Positions 1 through 9,807 of a DNA stretch of 64,000 nucleotides are shown piece by piece. A program made the translations under genes and the position numbers. The stretch lies in assembly GCF_002104455.1 (NCBI RefSeq), contig NZ_NBOC01000007.1, positions 111,413 to 175,412 of the forward strand, written 5' to 3'. The number at the start of each line of letters is the position of its first letter. The stretch's first letter is position 1. The DNA comes from Colwellia chukchiensis. GTDB taxonomy: Bacteria; Pseudomonadota; Gammaproteobacteria; Enterobacterales; Alteromonadaceae. The notes under the pieces are model-generated. The model was not told the origin of the DNA. It made no database searches and saw nothing but the letters and a program-made list of their open reading frames with translations.

Positions 1-13
1 ATATATAGAAAAG

Positions 14-43
14 CCCGTTAACCGAAAGGTTAGCGGGTTTTTT
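14..43 (+). terminator. Rho-independent terminator of an upstream gene
   Basis: A 10-bp stem (14-23 with 28-37, one mismatch) closes a GAAA tetraloop and is followed by six T. It would end a rightward transcript that begins before the window. Confidence 0.85.
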
Positions 44-501
44 GCTTTTATAAGCTTCATATAGTTAAAAGGGTTTGTAGCGTTAAACCTATCCCAGAGT
101 TCAAGGCTTTATCTCACTGCCATATTAAAAGGCAGCACAATGTGTAGCTCTTTCTCGTTTAAGCACTTTCGAATAAAATCACTATTTCATCTTTATTTTT
201 ATAAATTCGTCAAATAATGTAGTTTCTTTCAGTGCAGATTTTAGTCATAAAAAATGTGTTTTTTAAGTGATGACTATGCAGGCAATAACGTTAATAGTTC
301 AGAATAGCCTTCAAAACGAGAATGTTTATTATGACTAACTCTTCTTGTTTTAGCGTTGGTAACATGATTTATTCAGCCTTAAAACATTTCAGAGATTATT
401 TTATCGCAGTAAAATAGCAGGACTGGCTCCTGCTTCGCTGTATGAATGAATGAATGACTGAGCTATACCCCAAATTCGGTTAATAAATGCGCCGTTAAAA
501 G
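44..501. other. Intergenic stretch without a recognisable gene
   Basis: About 460 bases of AT-rich DNA between the left-edge terminator and the convergent end of the SnoaL-like gene. I see no credible reading frame, RNA gene or strong repeat here. Confidence 0.6.
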
Positions 502-1107
502 CTAGTTTTTGGGATTATTATTTTTTTGCCGCTCGGCAAAGGCCTTAATATTAATATCGGCGACCTTTTCCCATGCTTCGTTAGGTACTAACGCTGACAT
601 GGCGTAATGGGCGATTTTCCATTTGCCGTCGTGGTTTATCAACACCCCTGTGCCGCGAAAGCGCCCCCACTTTTCAGAGACGGTGATTTCGTCGAACCAC
701 GCGATGTTTTGCTCGGGTGAAAAGTTGATGTGTCGCTCCACAGATTTATACGACCAGCCGGTACCGCCAGCAAAGCGTTCTGCTACGTACTTGTCTAGGG
801 TTTCTGGGCGTGACCAACGCTCCCAATCATCCGTGCCCATAAAAACGCCTGTATTGGTGAATGAGCCAAGGTATGTGTCTAGATCAGTTTTGCTAGCGGC
901 TTCATGTAAGCCATCGAGCACTTGATTAATGGCATTTTTGGCGGCTAGGCTCTTGCCTTGATCCGCGCCTTGATGAACGGCCTGACTGGCTTCGGATTTG
1001 CTCTGGCTGTTAGCTAACGCGCTGAACGAGCAGCCCATTAATGCTGTGAGAATTGATGCGGTAAATATTAACGGTGCGGCGTAGGTTTGTAGTCGATTAA
1101 ATATCAT
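502..1107 (-). CDS. Secreted SnoaL/DUF4440-like (NTF2-fold) protein
   Basis: The 201-residue protein begins with a hydrophobic signal segment (about residues 10-32). It could be cleaved after the AxA-like SALA, or lipidated at the Cys in LMGC; I cannot decide which. The mature part has the layout of the NTF2-fold SnoaL/DUF4440 group: an early helix with LDGLHEAASKTDLDTYL, a central GVFMGTDDWERW motif, and a late strand GVLINHDGKWKIAHYAMS that is typical of 'function not established' members. It is probably periplasmic or membrane-attached and may bind a small ligand. The start is supported by TTGGAG six bases upstream of the ATG. It is monocistronic, with the next gene divergent. Family assignment is fairly sure; function is unknown. 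Confidence 0.75.
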   Translation of the reverse strand: MIFNRLQTYAAPLIFTASILTALMGCSFSALANSQSKSEASQAVHQGADQGKSLAAKNAINQVLDGLHEAASKTDLDTYLGSFTNTGVFMGTDDWERWSRPETLDKYVAERFAGGTGWSYKSVERHINFSPEQNIAWFDEITVSEKWGRFRGTGVLINHDGKWKIAHYAMSALVPNEAWEKVADINIKAFAERQKNNNPKN

Positions 1108-1265
1108 GAATCACTCCAATTGAAGGTGGTGGTTTTATATAAATATTGTACTTTTCTCTCGTGCTAGTCTGCTTTTGACTTGTCTGCGAGATGAAGACTT
1201 AAGGCGATATTCAGGTAGCTACTTGAATTAATCGAACCTGAAAACTGGATAAGGATTGAACTAAT

Positions 1266-1434
1266 TACCCACCTTGCGACCAGATCTTTTGACTAAAAAC
1301 GATTTAAAAGCAATAAAGGTCGGCAGATGAATAAGTTAATAGATATATTTTGCGATGTCGATGATTTTTATCATCAATTTTTTCCCGTATGGGAAGCCAA
1401 GCTAATCGCTAACAGGTCTACAAAACAAAAGCGT
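1266..1434 (+). mobile_element. Remnant of an IS982-family insertion sequence (left end)
   Basis: An ATG at 1327, with AAAGG a few bases upstream, opens about 36 codons whose product (MNKLIDIFCDVDDFYHQFF...) matches the N-terminal signature of IS982-family transposases as I know them. The similarity stops near KQKR at about 1434, where the sequence passes into a GGDEF gene read in another frame. The ACCC-starting sequence at about 1266 could be the left terminal inverted repeat, which I infer from its position 60 bases before the start codon. The DDE catalytic core and the right end are missing, so the element is dead. Confidence 0.65.
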
Positions 1435-1436
1435 AA

Positions 1437-1949
1437 GTTAGAGCAATTGAAAAAATTGTCGATAAAGATTATCTCACTGAAATTTTTAACCGCCGTTATT
1501 TTTATAATAAGGCGAAAGCTGAGTTTAATCGCAGTAAACGTACCCAGCAAAGTTTATCATTGCTAGTGTTTGACTTAGATAACTTTAAAAACGTTAACGA
1601 TAAATTTGGTCACGGCGTTGGCGATCAGGTATTGAAGGCGTTTGCGAACCATGTTTCTGCTTTTTTGCGTGATTACGATACCTTTGCTCGCCTAGGTGGT
1701 GAAGAGTTTGCACTATTATTGCCCGCAACCAATGCAGACAATGCGTTTATTATTGCCGAGCGTATTCGCCAATCCACGCAGTTGTTATCTATTGACACAG
1801 ATCAGGGACCCGTCAATATAACCACATCAGTAGGCTTAATTGAGGCAGATAGTCAAGGCGCAGATTTTGAAGCTGTGATGCACTTGGCCGATAAAAGCCT
1901 ATACCAAGCCAAGCGAAATGGCCGCAATCAAACCGTTTGTTGGCAATAA
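1437..1949 (+). pseudogene. 5'-truncated diguanylate cyclase (GGDEF domain only)
   Basis: The open frame starts right after a TAA at 1434-1436 and encodes an essentially whole GGDEF domain. It has the entry motif KDYLTEIFNRRYF, the metal-binding FDLDNFK, the active loop LGGEEF and an RxxD inhibitory site (RDYD) five residues before GGEEF. The C-terminus (YQAKRNGRNQ) is also normal. What is missing is everything upstream: no sensor domain and no ATG precede the domain in this frame. The IS982 stub lies immediately 5', which suggests an IS-associated deletion removed the N-terminus. Internal starts such as TTG at 1560 would cut into the domain. Had it been expressed as a fusion it could still make c-di-GMP, but no joining frame exists, so I call it a broken gene. 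Confidence 0.75.
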
Positions 1950-2109
1950 CTTTTAAAGCTCAATAGGGCTTGCTAACAAGATCATCAAAAAAATCGTTAG
2001 CAATAATGGTGTTAAAGATTCCTGCCTAACGGCTAAACAGGTACAATTGTCCGCTTTAACAATAACTTTGCTATTAATCGATATTTCTAGCGACTTGGAA
2101 ATTTAACTT

Positions 2110-3768
2110 ATGCGCCTTGCTATCACCCAGTTTGCTACGACATTAAATACCCAGCAAAACCTAGCGACTTGTATTCGCGTGATCAATAAAGCCGCTCAAC
2201 ATCAACCAACACTGATTGTGTTACCTGAATTTGCTAATACGGTGTCTTGGTTAAAAGATCAAAGACAGGCATGGCAGCAAGCATTGGAAATCGACGGTTA
2301 TTTTTTGCAAGCCATTGCAGAGCAAGCACAACAACATAGTTGTTATATTGTTATTCATGTCACTTTGCGAGCAGGAAACATTGCGCAAGCGGATTTACAA
2401 AATCAGAGTGTCTGTGCCAGCGTTTGTTTGTTCTCACCACAAGGAGAGTTAATTTACCCAACCAATAATGCCCAACCTAGTGCCCATGACTTAGCCGTTT
2501 TTGCGATTAATCAGTCCGCAACAAACCGTGCAGGTAACACTCAGGTAAAGTTGGGTTTAATGCCTGGAGGGCGAGGACTAGCATTTAACGCAGCACAGGT
2601 GCTGAGTTTGCAAGGTGCACAGTTGCTGTGTTGCTCAAGTAGTGCTAACTCGCGTGAGCAAATTGCGTTATTTGAGCCGGCTAGGGCTTGGCAAAATCAA
2701 GTATTTGTTGCTACCTCTAACAAAATTGGTTGTTTAGCAGCGCAAAAAAGTCAACTAACAGACACTGAACAAGTTTTGTATAACAATGATGAAATAGCAG
2801 TACAAGGCTACGGTTATAGCCAAATAATTGCACCTAATGGTCAAGTGCTGGCGCAAATTGCCCATCGAGAAGAGGGCATAGCGTTTGCCGATATTGATGT
2901 TAGCCGTGCGGGCTTAACGCAATATAGACAAGTTAGCGAAAATATTGCTCTGCAATATGTAATACTTGACGCCGCGCACTTGAGCGCTGTGCCCGAAACG
3001 CTCAATGTGGCAATTTTTGCGACTTATAAATCTATGCAGCAAGCGATTGAAGATGTGTGTCATTATATTGAAAATAACCTCACTGATATCATTCAATTAC
3101 CAGAGTTGTTTTTTTTAACCGATAAAAACATTGCTGCAGATAAAAATAATTTAGCCTCGTTAGCAGATATTAGTCATAGTGCTATTAGCCGCATCAGCGC
3201 AGTTTTGCGGCCGTTGCAGTACGTTTGTACCAGTTTGATCATTGAAGGTTATCACCAAGCGGTGTTGATCAGTGCTGATGGGCTGATAGCGAGTCAGTCT
3301 CAATTACAATATTGTCAACGTTATCCGTGGTCAGAACCGATAAACTCTTTAAATATTATTACGTTGCCTTTTGAGCAAGGCAGCATTAAGCTTGCCATGT
3401 TAACAGGTGATGATGCCATCAACCCTGAAATAGTGGCGATGGCAGCGAAAAGAGACATAGCATTATTGCTTGTGCCCTTTGATTTACAAACAGCACAAGA
3501 AAGCGACTTTAATTTGTTGGCAATTGGCGCTGAGCACAAGCTTTGTCTTATTGTGGCCAGCCGCGAGAAGTCCTTTATTAATGCAGCAGATAATGCAAGT
3601 GCAAAGGCAAACAAATCAACGGGTTTTATTGCTAATTTCGCCATAAATAAAACTAGTTTAACCCAGTTAACATCAGCGAGGTTTGCCAATTTTAACCGCA
3701 AAACATTAATCAAGCAGCAGCATGGAAAAATCACCAAAGCATTGGTATTCCCGGCTACAAAACAATAA
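2110..3768 (+). CDS. Tandem nitrilase-fold protein, probably catalytically dead
   Basis: The 552-residue protein holds two carbon-nitrogen hydrolase folds, about residues 1-270 and 295-540. Each keeps the Glu-containing strand motif (LPEF, E40; LPEL, E332). Each also keeps the strand that normally carries the nucleophile, but the Cys is Gly in both: LMPGGRG around G153 and MLTGDDA around G433. I also cannot place the catalytic Lys in either half. Active nitrilase-superfamily amidases need Glu-Lys-Cys, so hydrolysis is unlikely by the known mechanism. A ligand-binding or structural role is possible. There is no signal peptide, so it is cytoplasmic. A weak GGAAA precedes the ATG. It has no operon partner; the neighbours are a broken GGDEF gene and mgtE. 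Confidence 0.75.
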   Translation: MRLAITQFATTLNTQQNLATCIRVINKAAQHQPTLIVLPEFANTVSWLKDQRQAWQQALEIDGYFLQAIAEQAQQHSCYIVIHVTLRAGNIAQADLQNQSVCASVCLFSPQGELIYPTNNAQPSAHDLAVFAINQSATNRAGNTQVKLGLMPGGRGLAFNAAQVLSLQGAQLLCCSSSANSREQIALFEPARAWQNQVFVATSNKIGCLAAQKSQLTDTEQVLYNNDEIAVQGYGYSQIIAPNGQVLAQIAHREEGIAFADIDVSRAGLTQYRQVSENIALQYVILDAAHLSAVPETLNVAIFATYKSMQQAIEDVCHYIENNLTDIIQLPELFFLTDKNIAADKNNLASLADISHSAISRISAVLRPLQYVCTSLIIEGYHQAVLISADGLIASQSQLQYCQRYPWSEPINSLNIITLPFEQGSIKLAMLTGDDAINPEIVAMAAKRDIALLLVPFDLQTAQESDFNLLAIGAEHKLCLIVASREKSFINAADNASAKANKSTGFIANFAINKTSLTQLTSARFANFNRKTLIKQQHGKITKALVFPATKQ

Positions 3769-3976
3769 CTGTCATGGGTAGCTCGTTACAGTTTAGGCGG
3801 GCACAGTTTAAATGTCTTGTTTACAAGTAACCGATCAGTGTGTTCGTGACGACAAAATAAGCCTAAATTGGTGATGTGCTAATTTTACGCTAGCTTCAAT
3901 AGTAACAAGTCGCAAATTAATACCAAGGTATAGGCTAGCAACTGCCTTGGCAGTCTTTGTTGGAAAAGGAGTAAAA

Positions 3977-5320
3977 ATGTCCCCTAATCAAGCATTTCAA
4001 CGAGCATTAATGCCAGATGCACAGTCAAGCAAGGCAGCAATACATGAATTTATTGCGTTAGCTCACGCTGTTGATGTTGCAGCCTTTATTGAAAGGTTAG
4101 AGCCAGTACAAGCTTTACAACACTTGCGCTCGCTTGATTTAGCAAAAAAAACCGCCGTTTTTGCTTATTTAGATTTGAGCAGTCAAGTGGCGTTTTCAAA
4201 CTTATTGCCGCATGATGAACTCGCATCAGTTGCCTCATTAATGGCGTCTGACAAGCAGGTAGACTTATTTAATCAATTAGAGCCTGCCAAACAGCAGCAA
4301 TTATTACAAGACTTAGGCGAAGAGCAACGCAACGACATTCGAAGGTTATCTGCTTACGCAGAGAAAACCGCGGGTGCCTTGATGTGTTGTGAATATGTTA
4401 CCTTAGCTGCTAATTTGCGTGCCAAAGAAGCCATCGCACAATTACGCCAAGAAGCGCCAGAAAAAGAAACGATTTATCGCTCTTATATTATCGACAGTGA
4501 CCGCAAGCTTATTGGCGCGCTGCGTTTACATACCTTAATTTTAGCCGCTGACGATAAGCCCATAATGGCGTTAATGGAAACAGATCCGGTAAAAGTTGGC
4601 CTCAATGATAGCCAAGAGGCTGTGGCGCACGTTATTAACCGATATGACTTAACCGCAGTACCTGTGGTTGATGAAAACGATCGACTGGTGGGTATTGTCA
4701 CCCATGATGATGCCGCAGATGCGATGCAACAAGAAACTACAGAAGACTTTCACAAAACCGGCACGGTTGAACCCTTGATGCAAAGTGTTATGAAAGCCAG
4801 TATGCGGTTATTGTACAAAAAACGTATCGTTTGGCTGGCGCTGTTAATTTTTGGCAACCTGATTTCGGGCGCAGGACTTGCTTTATTTGAAGAAACTATT
4901 TTAGCTTATGTAGCGTTAGTATTTTTTCTACCATTATTAATTGATAGTAGCGGTAATGCGGGATCACAATCGGCAACCTTAATGGTGAGGGCAATGGCAA
5001 CCGGAGATGTGGTATTAAGTGACTGGCGTAAGCTTATTTTACGAGAGTTAGCTATTGCCTTGGCACTAGGGCTTACCATGGCGGCATTAGTTTTTCCTGT
5101 TGGTTTAATGCGTGGCGGTACTGAAATAGCGACCGTGGTAGCTTTAACCATGATTTTGGTGGTGATGGTGGGGAGTATTGTCGGCTTGTCTTTGCCATTT
5201 TTACTGCATAAATTAAAGTTAGACCCAGCGACCGCCAGTGGCCCGCTAGTAACAACTATTGCAGATGCCGTTGGTGTGATCGTTTATTTTTCAATAGCGA
5301 CTGCTTTACTAAATATTTAA
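3977..5320 (+). CDS. mgtE: MgtE-type magnesium transporter
   Basis: This is a 447-residue CorC/MgtE-family channel for Mg2+ uptake across the inner membrane. In order it has an N-terminal MgtE helical domain (ALQHLRSLDLAKK, FNQLEPAKQQQLLQDL), a CBS pair at about residues 130-250 (EPVKVGLNDSQEAVAHVINR, VPVVDENDRLVGIVTHDDA) and five membrane helices in the last 170 residues. The family signature PLLIDSSGNAGSQSATLMVR is present. In the family the CBS and N domains gate the pore according to internal Mg2+. I start at 3977 because AAGGAG lies five bases before that ATG; an in-frame start ten codons earlier has no such site. Not part of an obvious operon. Confidence 0.93.
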   Translation: MSPNQAFQRALMPDAQSSKAAIHEFIALAHAVDVAAFIERLEPVQALQHLRSLDLAKKTAVFAYLDLSSQVAFSNLLPHDELASVASLMASDKQVDLFNQLEPAKQQQLLQDLGEEQRNDIRRLSAYAEKTAGALMCCEYVTLAANLRAKEAIAQLRQEAPEKETIYRSYIIDSDRKLIGALRLHTLILAADDKPIMALMETDPVKVGLNDSQEAVAHVINRYDLTAVPVVDENDRLVGIVTHDDAADAMQQETTEDFHKTGTVEPLMQSVMKASMRLLYKKRIVWLALLIFGNLISGAGLALFEETILAYVALVFFLPLLIDSSGNAGSQSATLMVRAMATGDVVLSDWRKLILRELAIALALGLTMAALVFPVGLMRGGTEIATVVALTMILVVMVGSIVGLSLPFLLHKLKLDPATASGPLVTTIADAVGVIVYFSIATALLNI

Positions 5321-5395
5321 GGTCAACAAAGGCATAAACCTTCAGGTTAAACATATGTTTTCAGCGGTCATTAGCAGGGAGTTTAAGGCCTCACC

Positions 5396-6241
5396 ATGAG
5401 TCGATTAAAACAATACAGTGCTATAATCTTAACTTTTGCCTTTGTTGTTGTACTTACTTATTTACTTGTTGTGCGCATTCCAAATTCGGCGCAATTAAAT
5501 GTCAATCAGAATGTTATTCAACAAGGTCATTTACCATGCTATAACAATTTAACAGCGACCAGCATTGACCTAAATGGCGCACTAGATGTTTTAGTTTGGA
5601 ATATCTACAAGCAAAGTCGAGCAAATTGGCGACAAGCTCTTGAGCATTATAGCCAAACCAGTCAGTTGGTGTTATTGCAAGAAGTCAGCATGACAACAGC
5701 ATTTAAAAATTATGTCAATCAGTCGTCTTGGTTTAGTAGTCATGTCGATGCATTTAGTGCCCTTGGGGTCAGTAGTGGGGTATTAACGCTATCCGTACAA
5801 CCGCCATTGCGTGCTTGTGCGTATATTGCTAACGAACCTTGGATTTTATTACCTAAATCAGCAATATATTCTGTTTTTCGGTTGTCTGATCAACGCGAGT
5901 TAGTGGTAGTAAATTTGCACTCTGTTAATTTCAGCTTTGGTATTTTGGCATATAAACAACAAATAGCTTACTTAACTGCGGCATTAAAAAAACACCAAGG
6001 TCCGGTTATTTTTGCTGGCGATTTAAATACTTGGAGTGCTGAGCGCAATCAGCTTATTACACAAATGCTCAGCGAGTTAGCGTTAGTGGCAGTAAACTTT
6101 AGCCCAGATAAGCGAACCCAGTTTATGAGTGGCTTGGCATTAGATCATGTTTATTATCGTCAATTAACATTAGTTAGTGCGGCGGTGCCGTTAACAGATG
6201 CTTCTGATCACAGCCCGATGTTGGTGAAATTTCGCTTATAA
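5396..6241 (+). CDS. Membrane-anchored endonuclease/exonuclease/phosphatase-family protein
   Basis: The 281-residue protein has one N-terminal membrane segment (about residues 9-27), so the catalytic part should face the periplasm. The EEP fold is shown by its ordered motifs: VWNIYKQ (Asn), LLQEV (metal-binding Glu), VVVNLHS, AGDLNTW (catalytic Asp/Asn), LDHVYYR and the final SDHSPMLVKF (catalytic His). Family members cleave phosphodiesters in nucleic acids, phosphoinositides or sphingomyelin. The substrate here cannot be read from the sequence. It lies 75 bases after mgtE in the same direction and could share its transcript, but no functional link is evident. Confidence 0.85.
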   Translation: MSRLKQYSAIILTFAFVVVLTYLLVVRIPNSAQLNVNQNVIQQGHLPCYNNLTATSIDLNGALDVLVWNIYKQSRANWRQALEHYSQTSQLVLLQEVSMTTAFKNYVNQSSWFSSHVDAFSALGVSSGVLTLSVQPPLRACAYIANEPWILLPKSAIYSVFRLSDQRELVVVNLHSVNFSFGILAYKQQIAYLTAALKKHQGPVIFAGDLNTWSAERNQLITQMLSELALVAVNFSPDKRTQFMSGLALDHVYYRQLTLVSAAVPLTDASDHSPMLVKFRL

Positions 6242-6361
6242 ATGGTGTAAATAAGTATAAGATTAAGCACTGAAAAGTATACAATGCATGCGCTAGGCTG
6301 TCTTGTTATTGTCGTCTACTAATCAACTTATCATTTTATAGTTGTTTGCAAGGAAATTAGA

Positions 6362-8092
6362 GTGTCGTCTCGTATTTATCATTTTATGCCGGGTTTACAA
6401 ACCCTGTTTAATTATCGTCAGCGCTGGCTGGCGGCTGATGTTAAAGCTGCATTGTCAGTGGCTGCCGTGGCGTTACCTGTTGCCATTGCCTATGCGCAAT
6501 TAACCGGTGTCAATGCCGCTGTTGGCTTATATTCGTGCGTGCTTCCGATGTTGGTTTATGCATTATTTGGTAGCTCAAAGCAGTTAATCGTAGGTCCTGA
6601 TGCTGCAACCTGTGCCGTGATCGCCGCTGTCGTGACGCCATTAGCGGCAGGCGATACCATAAAGCATTGGCAACTTGTCATCACTATGACTGCCATGACG
6701 GGCTTTTGGTGTTTAATTGCCAGTAAATTTAAACTAGGCGTATTAGCCGACTTTTTATCTAAACCTATATTAATGGGATTATTAAATGGGGTCGCCATCA
6801 CCATTATTGTCGGGCAAATTTCAAAAGTATTAGGTGTTACCTTTGACGAAAGGTACTTACTAGAGCGTTTAGCAGATGCACCTAGCTATATTACACAATC
6901 GCATTTGCCGACCCTTTTTATGGCGATATTTACAGCGTTTAGCTACTTGCTGATAAAACGCATAAAGCCTAGCTGGCCTAGCGCTATGTTTGCCATTACT
7001 TTTGCCGCCTTATTAGTGTGGGGCTTTAATTTAAATCAGTATCAAGTGACCACTATAGGTGTGGTTACGGGTGGCTTGCCTTTATTTCAAACCCCAGAAT
7101 TTAATATTGGTATTGTTCGAGAGCTTGTAGTGCCCGCACTAAATTTAGCGATTGTTAGCTTTGTTAGCATGATGCTAACTGCGCGCAGTTTTGCGGCAAA
7201 AAACAGTTATGAAATTGACGCAGACAAAGAATTTAGAGCCTTAGGCATGGCTAATATCGCATCGGCGATTTCGCAAGGCTTTGCCGTTAGTGGTGCTGAC
7301 TCGCGTACCGCAGTAAATGATGCTAATGGCGGCAAGACCCAACTGGTGTCTATTATCGCGGCTGCTATTATTGCTATTATTGCGATATTTTTTACAGCGC
7401 CCTTGGAGTATATTCCCAGTGCGGCGCTTGGTGTGGTGCTGATTATTGCATCGATTAGTTTGATCGACCTAAAAACACTTTGGCAGCTAAAATACAAAGA
7501 TAAACAAGCATTTTATCTGGCATTAACCACCTTACTTGCGGTGTTATTTGTTGGCGTTATTCCTGGCATCACTATGGCGGTATTACTGGGCTTATTCCAG
7601 TTTATCCGCACGGTTATGCGACCGACAGATCAAATCTTAGGTGTCGACATAAATGGTGTAGTGCGAACCTTAGATACCAGTGATAAATCTAAAGCCGTGC
7701 AGGGTTTATTTATTTACCGTTTTAACTCACCACTGACCTATTTTAATGCCAGTTATTTTAAGCGACGTTTACTGACTGAGTACGCAAGACAAGATGATGA
7801 TATTAAATGCGTAATTATTGATGCTGTGCCTTGTTTTACTCATTTAGACTTGAGTGTTATGGCAATGTTGGCCGATTTAGAGCTTATTTTTAGAAAGCGT
7901 AATGTGCGCTTAGAGTTAGCGGGTCGTAAACGACAATTGCTCGCGTGGTTTAAAGTGGTTGGTATTAAGTCAGGAAAAGAGGGCATTTATATTCATTCTG
8001 ATTTGTATGTGGCATTAAATAAAAATAGTCATAACCAAGGCTTAAACATTGGGTTAGCAACAAGTACAGCGCCGCAATCAACCCAGGTTTAG
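6362..8092 (+). CDS. SulP-family anion transporter with STAS domain
   Basis: This 576-residue inner-membrane protein begins at GTG, with AAGGAA six bases upstream. The first 420 residues are the SulP membrane core. Its opening, LPVAIAYAQLTGVNAAVGLYS, is the family entry signature, followed by SSKQLIVGPDAATCAVIAAV and a long run of hydrophobic helices. Residues about 440-545 form a cytoplasmic STAS domain (LIYRFNSPLTYFNASYFKRR, VIIDAVPCFTHLDLSVMAML). SulP proteins move sulfate, bicarbonate, dicarboxylates or other anions, usually with Na+ or H+. No neighbouring gene (carbonic anhydrase, sulfur assimilation) fixes the substrate. Confidence 0.9.
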   Translation: MSSRIYHFMPGLQTLFNYRQRWLAADVKAALSVAAVALPVAIAYAQLTGVNAAVGLYSCVLPMLVYALFGSSKQLIVGPDAATCAVIAAVVTPLAAGDTIKHWQLVITMTAMTGFWCLIASKFKLGVLADFLSKPILMGLLNGVAITIIVGQISKVLGVTFDERYLLERLADAPSYITQSHLPTLFMAIFTAFSYLLIKRIKPSWPSAMFAITFAALLVWGFNLNQYQVTTIGVVTGGLPLFQTPEFNIGIVRELVVPALNLAIVSFVSMMLTARSFAAKNSYEIDADKEFRALGMANIASAISQGFAVSGADSRTAVNDANGGKTQLVSIIAAAIIAIIAIFFTAPLEYIPSAALGVVLIIASISLIDLKTLWQLKYKDKQAFYLALTTLLAVLFVGVIPGITMAVLLGLFQFIRTVMRPTDQILGVDINGVVRTLDTSDKSKAVQGLFIYRFNSPLTYFNASYFKRRLLTEYARQDDDIKCVIIDAVPCFTHLDLSVMAMLADLELIFRKRNVRLELAGRKRQLLAWFKVVGIKSGKEGIYIHSDLYVALNKNSHNQGLNIGLATSTAPQSTQV

Positions 8093-8325
8093 CCCATATT
8101 CTCAGACCTACTAATAAATCGGGTTATACTGAGTTTTTTGATTGCTAAATTGGGCGCTGATGATAAAGCGTCTACGCTTAACCATAGACAGGTTGACAAA
8201 TAAAATTTAAAGGCGCTTTTTTCATCGAGTCGCCAATTAACGGTTAGTTATTATTGCGCAGTTCCCGCTGCTTAACGCAGCTACTGCGATATTCAATAAC
8301 ATAGTTTGCGTTAGGAGAGTGTTTT

Positions 8326-9807
8326 TTGGCTCGCGTAAAATCTCGTATATCGTCTGTGTCGTTAAGCCAAGCAGAGGCACAAAAAACTTCGCTAGGGAGC
8401 GCGATAGCCCCCTTGGCAGCATTGCATCCACAACAAAGTGGTATTCGGTTATTGGCGAACGCTAAAGATGCGTTTGCCGCGCGCATGTTGTTGGCGCTAA
8501 GCGCAGAAAAAACGCTAGATTTACAGTATTACATTTGGCAAAAAGACATAACCGGTGCCTTATTGTTTGAAGCCTTAACGGCAGCCGCTAAACGTGGCGT
8601 TCGTGTGCGCTTGTTACTTGATGACAATGGTATTAATGGGCTTGATCAGGCGTTATCTGCGTTGAATCGATTGGATAATGTGCAAGTGCGCATTTTTAAT
8701 CCCTTCAAGCAGCGGCGCTTTAAATGGCTAGGCTTTATTACAGATTTTTCCCGAGTTAACCGCCGTATGCATAACAAGTCATTTACGGTTGATAATAGTG
8801 TCACTGTTATTGGCGGTCGAAATATTGGTGATGACTACTTTGGCGCTGCGGGGGGGATCCTCAGACAAGATTTAGACTTAATGGCCATTGGTAGCGTTGT
8901 TGAACAAGTCTCAGTTGATTTTGATAAGTATTGGGCAAGTGCGTCAGCGTTTCCACTTGAAGATCTCCTGACTTGCACTGATACGGGTACCTATAGCACA
9001 GCCCATTACCTACCTGAGCAAATCACTAACCCAAAGCGAAAGCGCTACCTTGATGCATTGCAGCAATCATCGCTGGTTGAAACCCTATTGGCAAACCAAT
9101 TGTCATTTGAATGGAAAACGGCCACCATGATCAGTGACGATCCCGCTAAAGCCCTAGGCCTTCATCGCAACGATACGCTGCTTTTTCATAAGTTAAGCGA
9201 AATTATTGGCCAACCGCAAAAGTCTATTTTATTGGTAACGCCTTACTTTGTACCAACAAAAGCTGGGGTCAAGGCATTTAGCCAGCTTGCAAGTAGTGGG
9301 GTAGCAATCAGTGTTTTAACTAACTCCATGCAAGCAACTGATGTTTTACCTGTACATGCTGGCTATGCCAAATACCGTAAGGCGTTACTAAAAGCCGGTG
9401 TAAAGTTATATGAATTACGCGCAGGGGTCGAGCAAATTGATGAAAACTTAAAGAAAATTGGGCCTTTTGGTAGTTCGGCGTCAAGTTTGCACGCCAAAAC
9501 ATTTGCCATTGATTCAAAGCGTTTATTTGTTGGCTCCTTTAACTTTGACCCACGTTCGATGCACTTAAATACCGAGTTAGGTTTTGTCATTGATAGCCCA
9601 GTGTTGGCATGCCAAGTAGAAAAAGAGTTTTATCAACAGGTAAGCCAAACGGCCTATCAACTAAGCTTAACCGATAAGCAAAAAATAACCTGGACTGAAA
9701 CTAATGGTCTGGCAAAAACTATCCATAACACCGAACCCGGTATGACCCTGTTTTCTCGTGCAGCATTGGCGATATTGAATCTGCTACCTATCGACTGGCT
9801 ATTGTGA
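8326..9807 (+). CDS. clsC: Cardiolipin synthase C-like phospholipase D protein
   Basis: This 493-residue phospholipase D-superfamily enzyme resembles E. coli ClsC (YmdC) along its length, which makes cardiolipin from phosphatidylglycerol plus phosphatidylethanolamine. Two HxKxxxxD active sites are present: MHNKSFTVD near residue 149 and LHAKTFAID near residue 389, each followed by the usual GGRN or GSFNFDPRS. The C-terminus LLPIDWLL also matches ClsC. There is no clear N-terminal membrane pair as in ClsA. The start is TTG at 8326, chosen because AGGAG lies eight bases upstream. E. coli clsC works with its neighbour ymdB; no ymdB is present in this window. Confidence 0.88.
   Translation: MARVKSRISSVSLSQAEAQKTSLGSAIAPLAALHPQQSGIRLLANAKDAFAARMLLALSAEKTLDLQYYIWQKDITGALLFEALTAAAKRGVRVRLLLDDNGINGLDQALSALNRLDNVQVRIFNPFKQRRFKWLGFITDFSRVNRRMHNKSFTVDNSVTVIGGRNIGDDYFGAAGGILRQDLDLMAIGSVVEQVSVDFDKYWASASAFPLEDLLTCTDTGTYSTAHYLPEQITNPKRKRYLDALQQSSLVETLLANQLSFEWKTATMISDDPAKALGLHRNDTLLFHKLSEIIGQPQKSILLVTPYFVPTKAGVKAFSQLASSGVAISVLTNSMQATDVLPVHAGYAKYRKALLKAGVKLYELRAGVEQIDENLKKIGPFGSSASSLHAKTFAIDSKRLFVGSFNFDPRSMHLNTELGFVIDSPVLACQVEKEFYQQVSQTAYQLSLTDKQKITWTETNGLAKTIHNTEPGMTLFSRAALAILNLLPIDWLL

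Noticed and set aside
623..925. 100-codon rightward frame inside the SnoaL-like gene
   Set aside because: It lies wholly antisense to a well-supported gene, has no ribosome site and no recognisable protein pattern.
3321..3737. 138-codon leftward frame inside the nitrilase-fold gene
   Set aside because: Antisense shadow of a clear protein-coding frame; its own translation shows no family pattern.
5325..5356. Terminator after mgtE (AACC/GGTT hairpin)
   Set aside because: The stem is only about four base pairs and no T-run follows.
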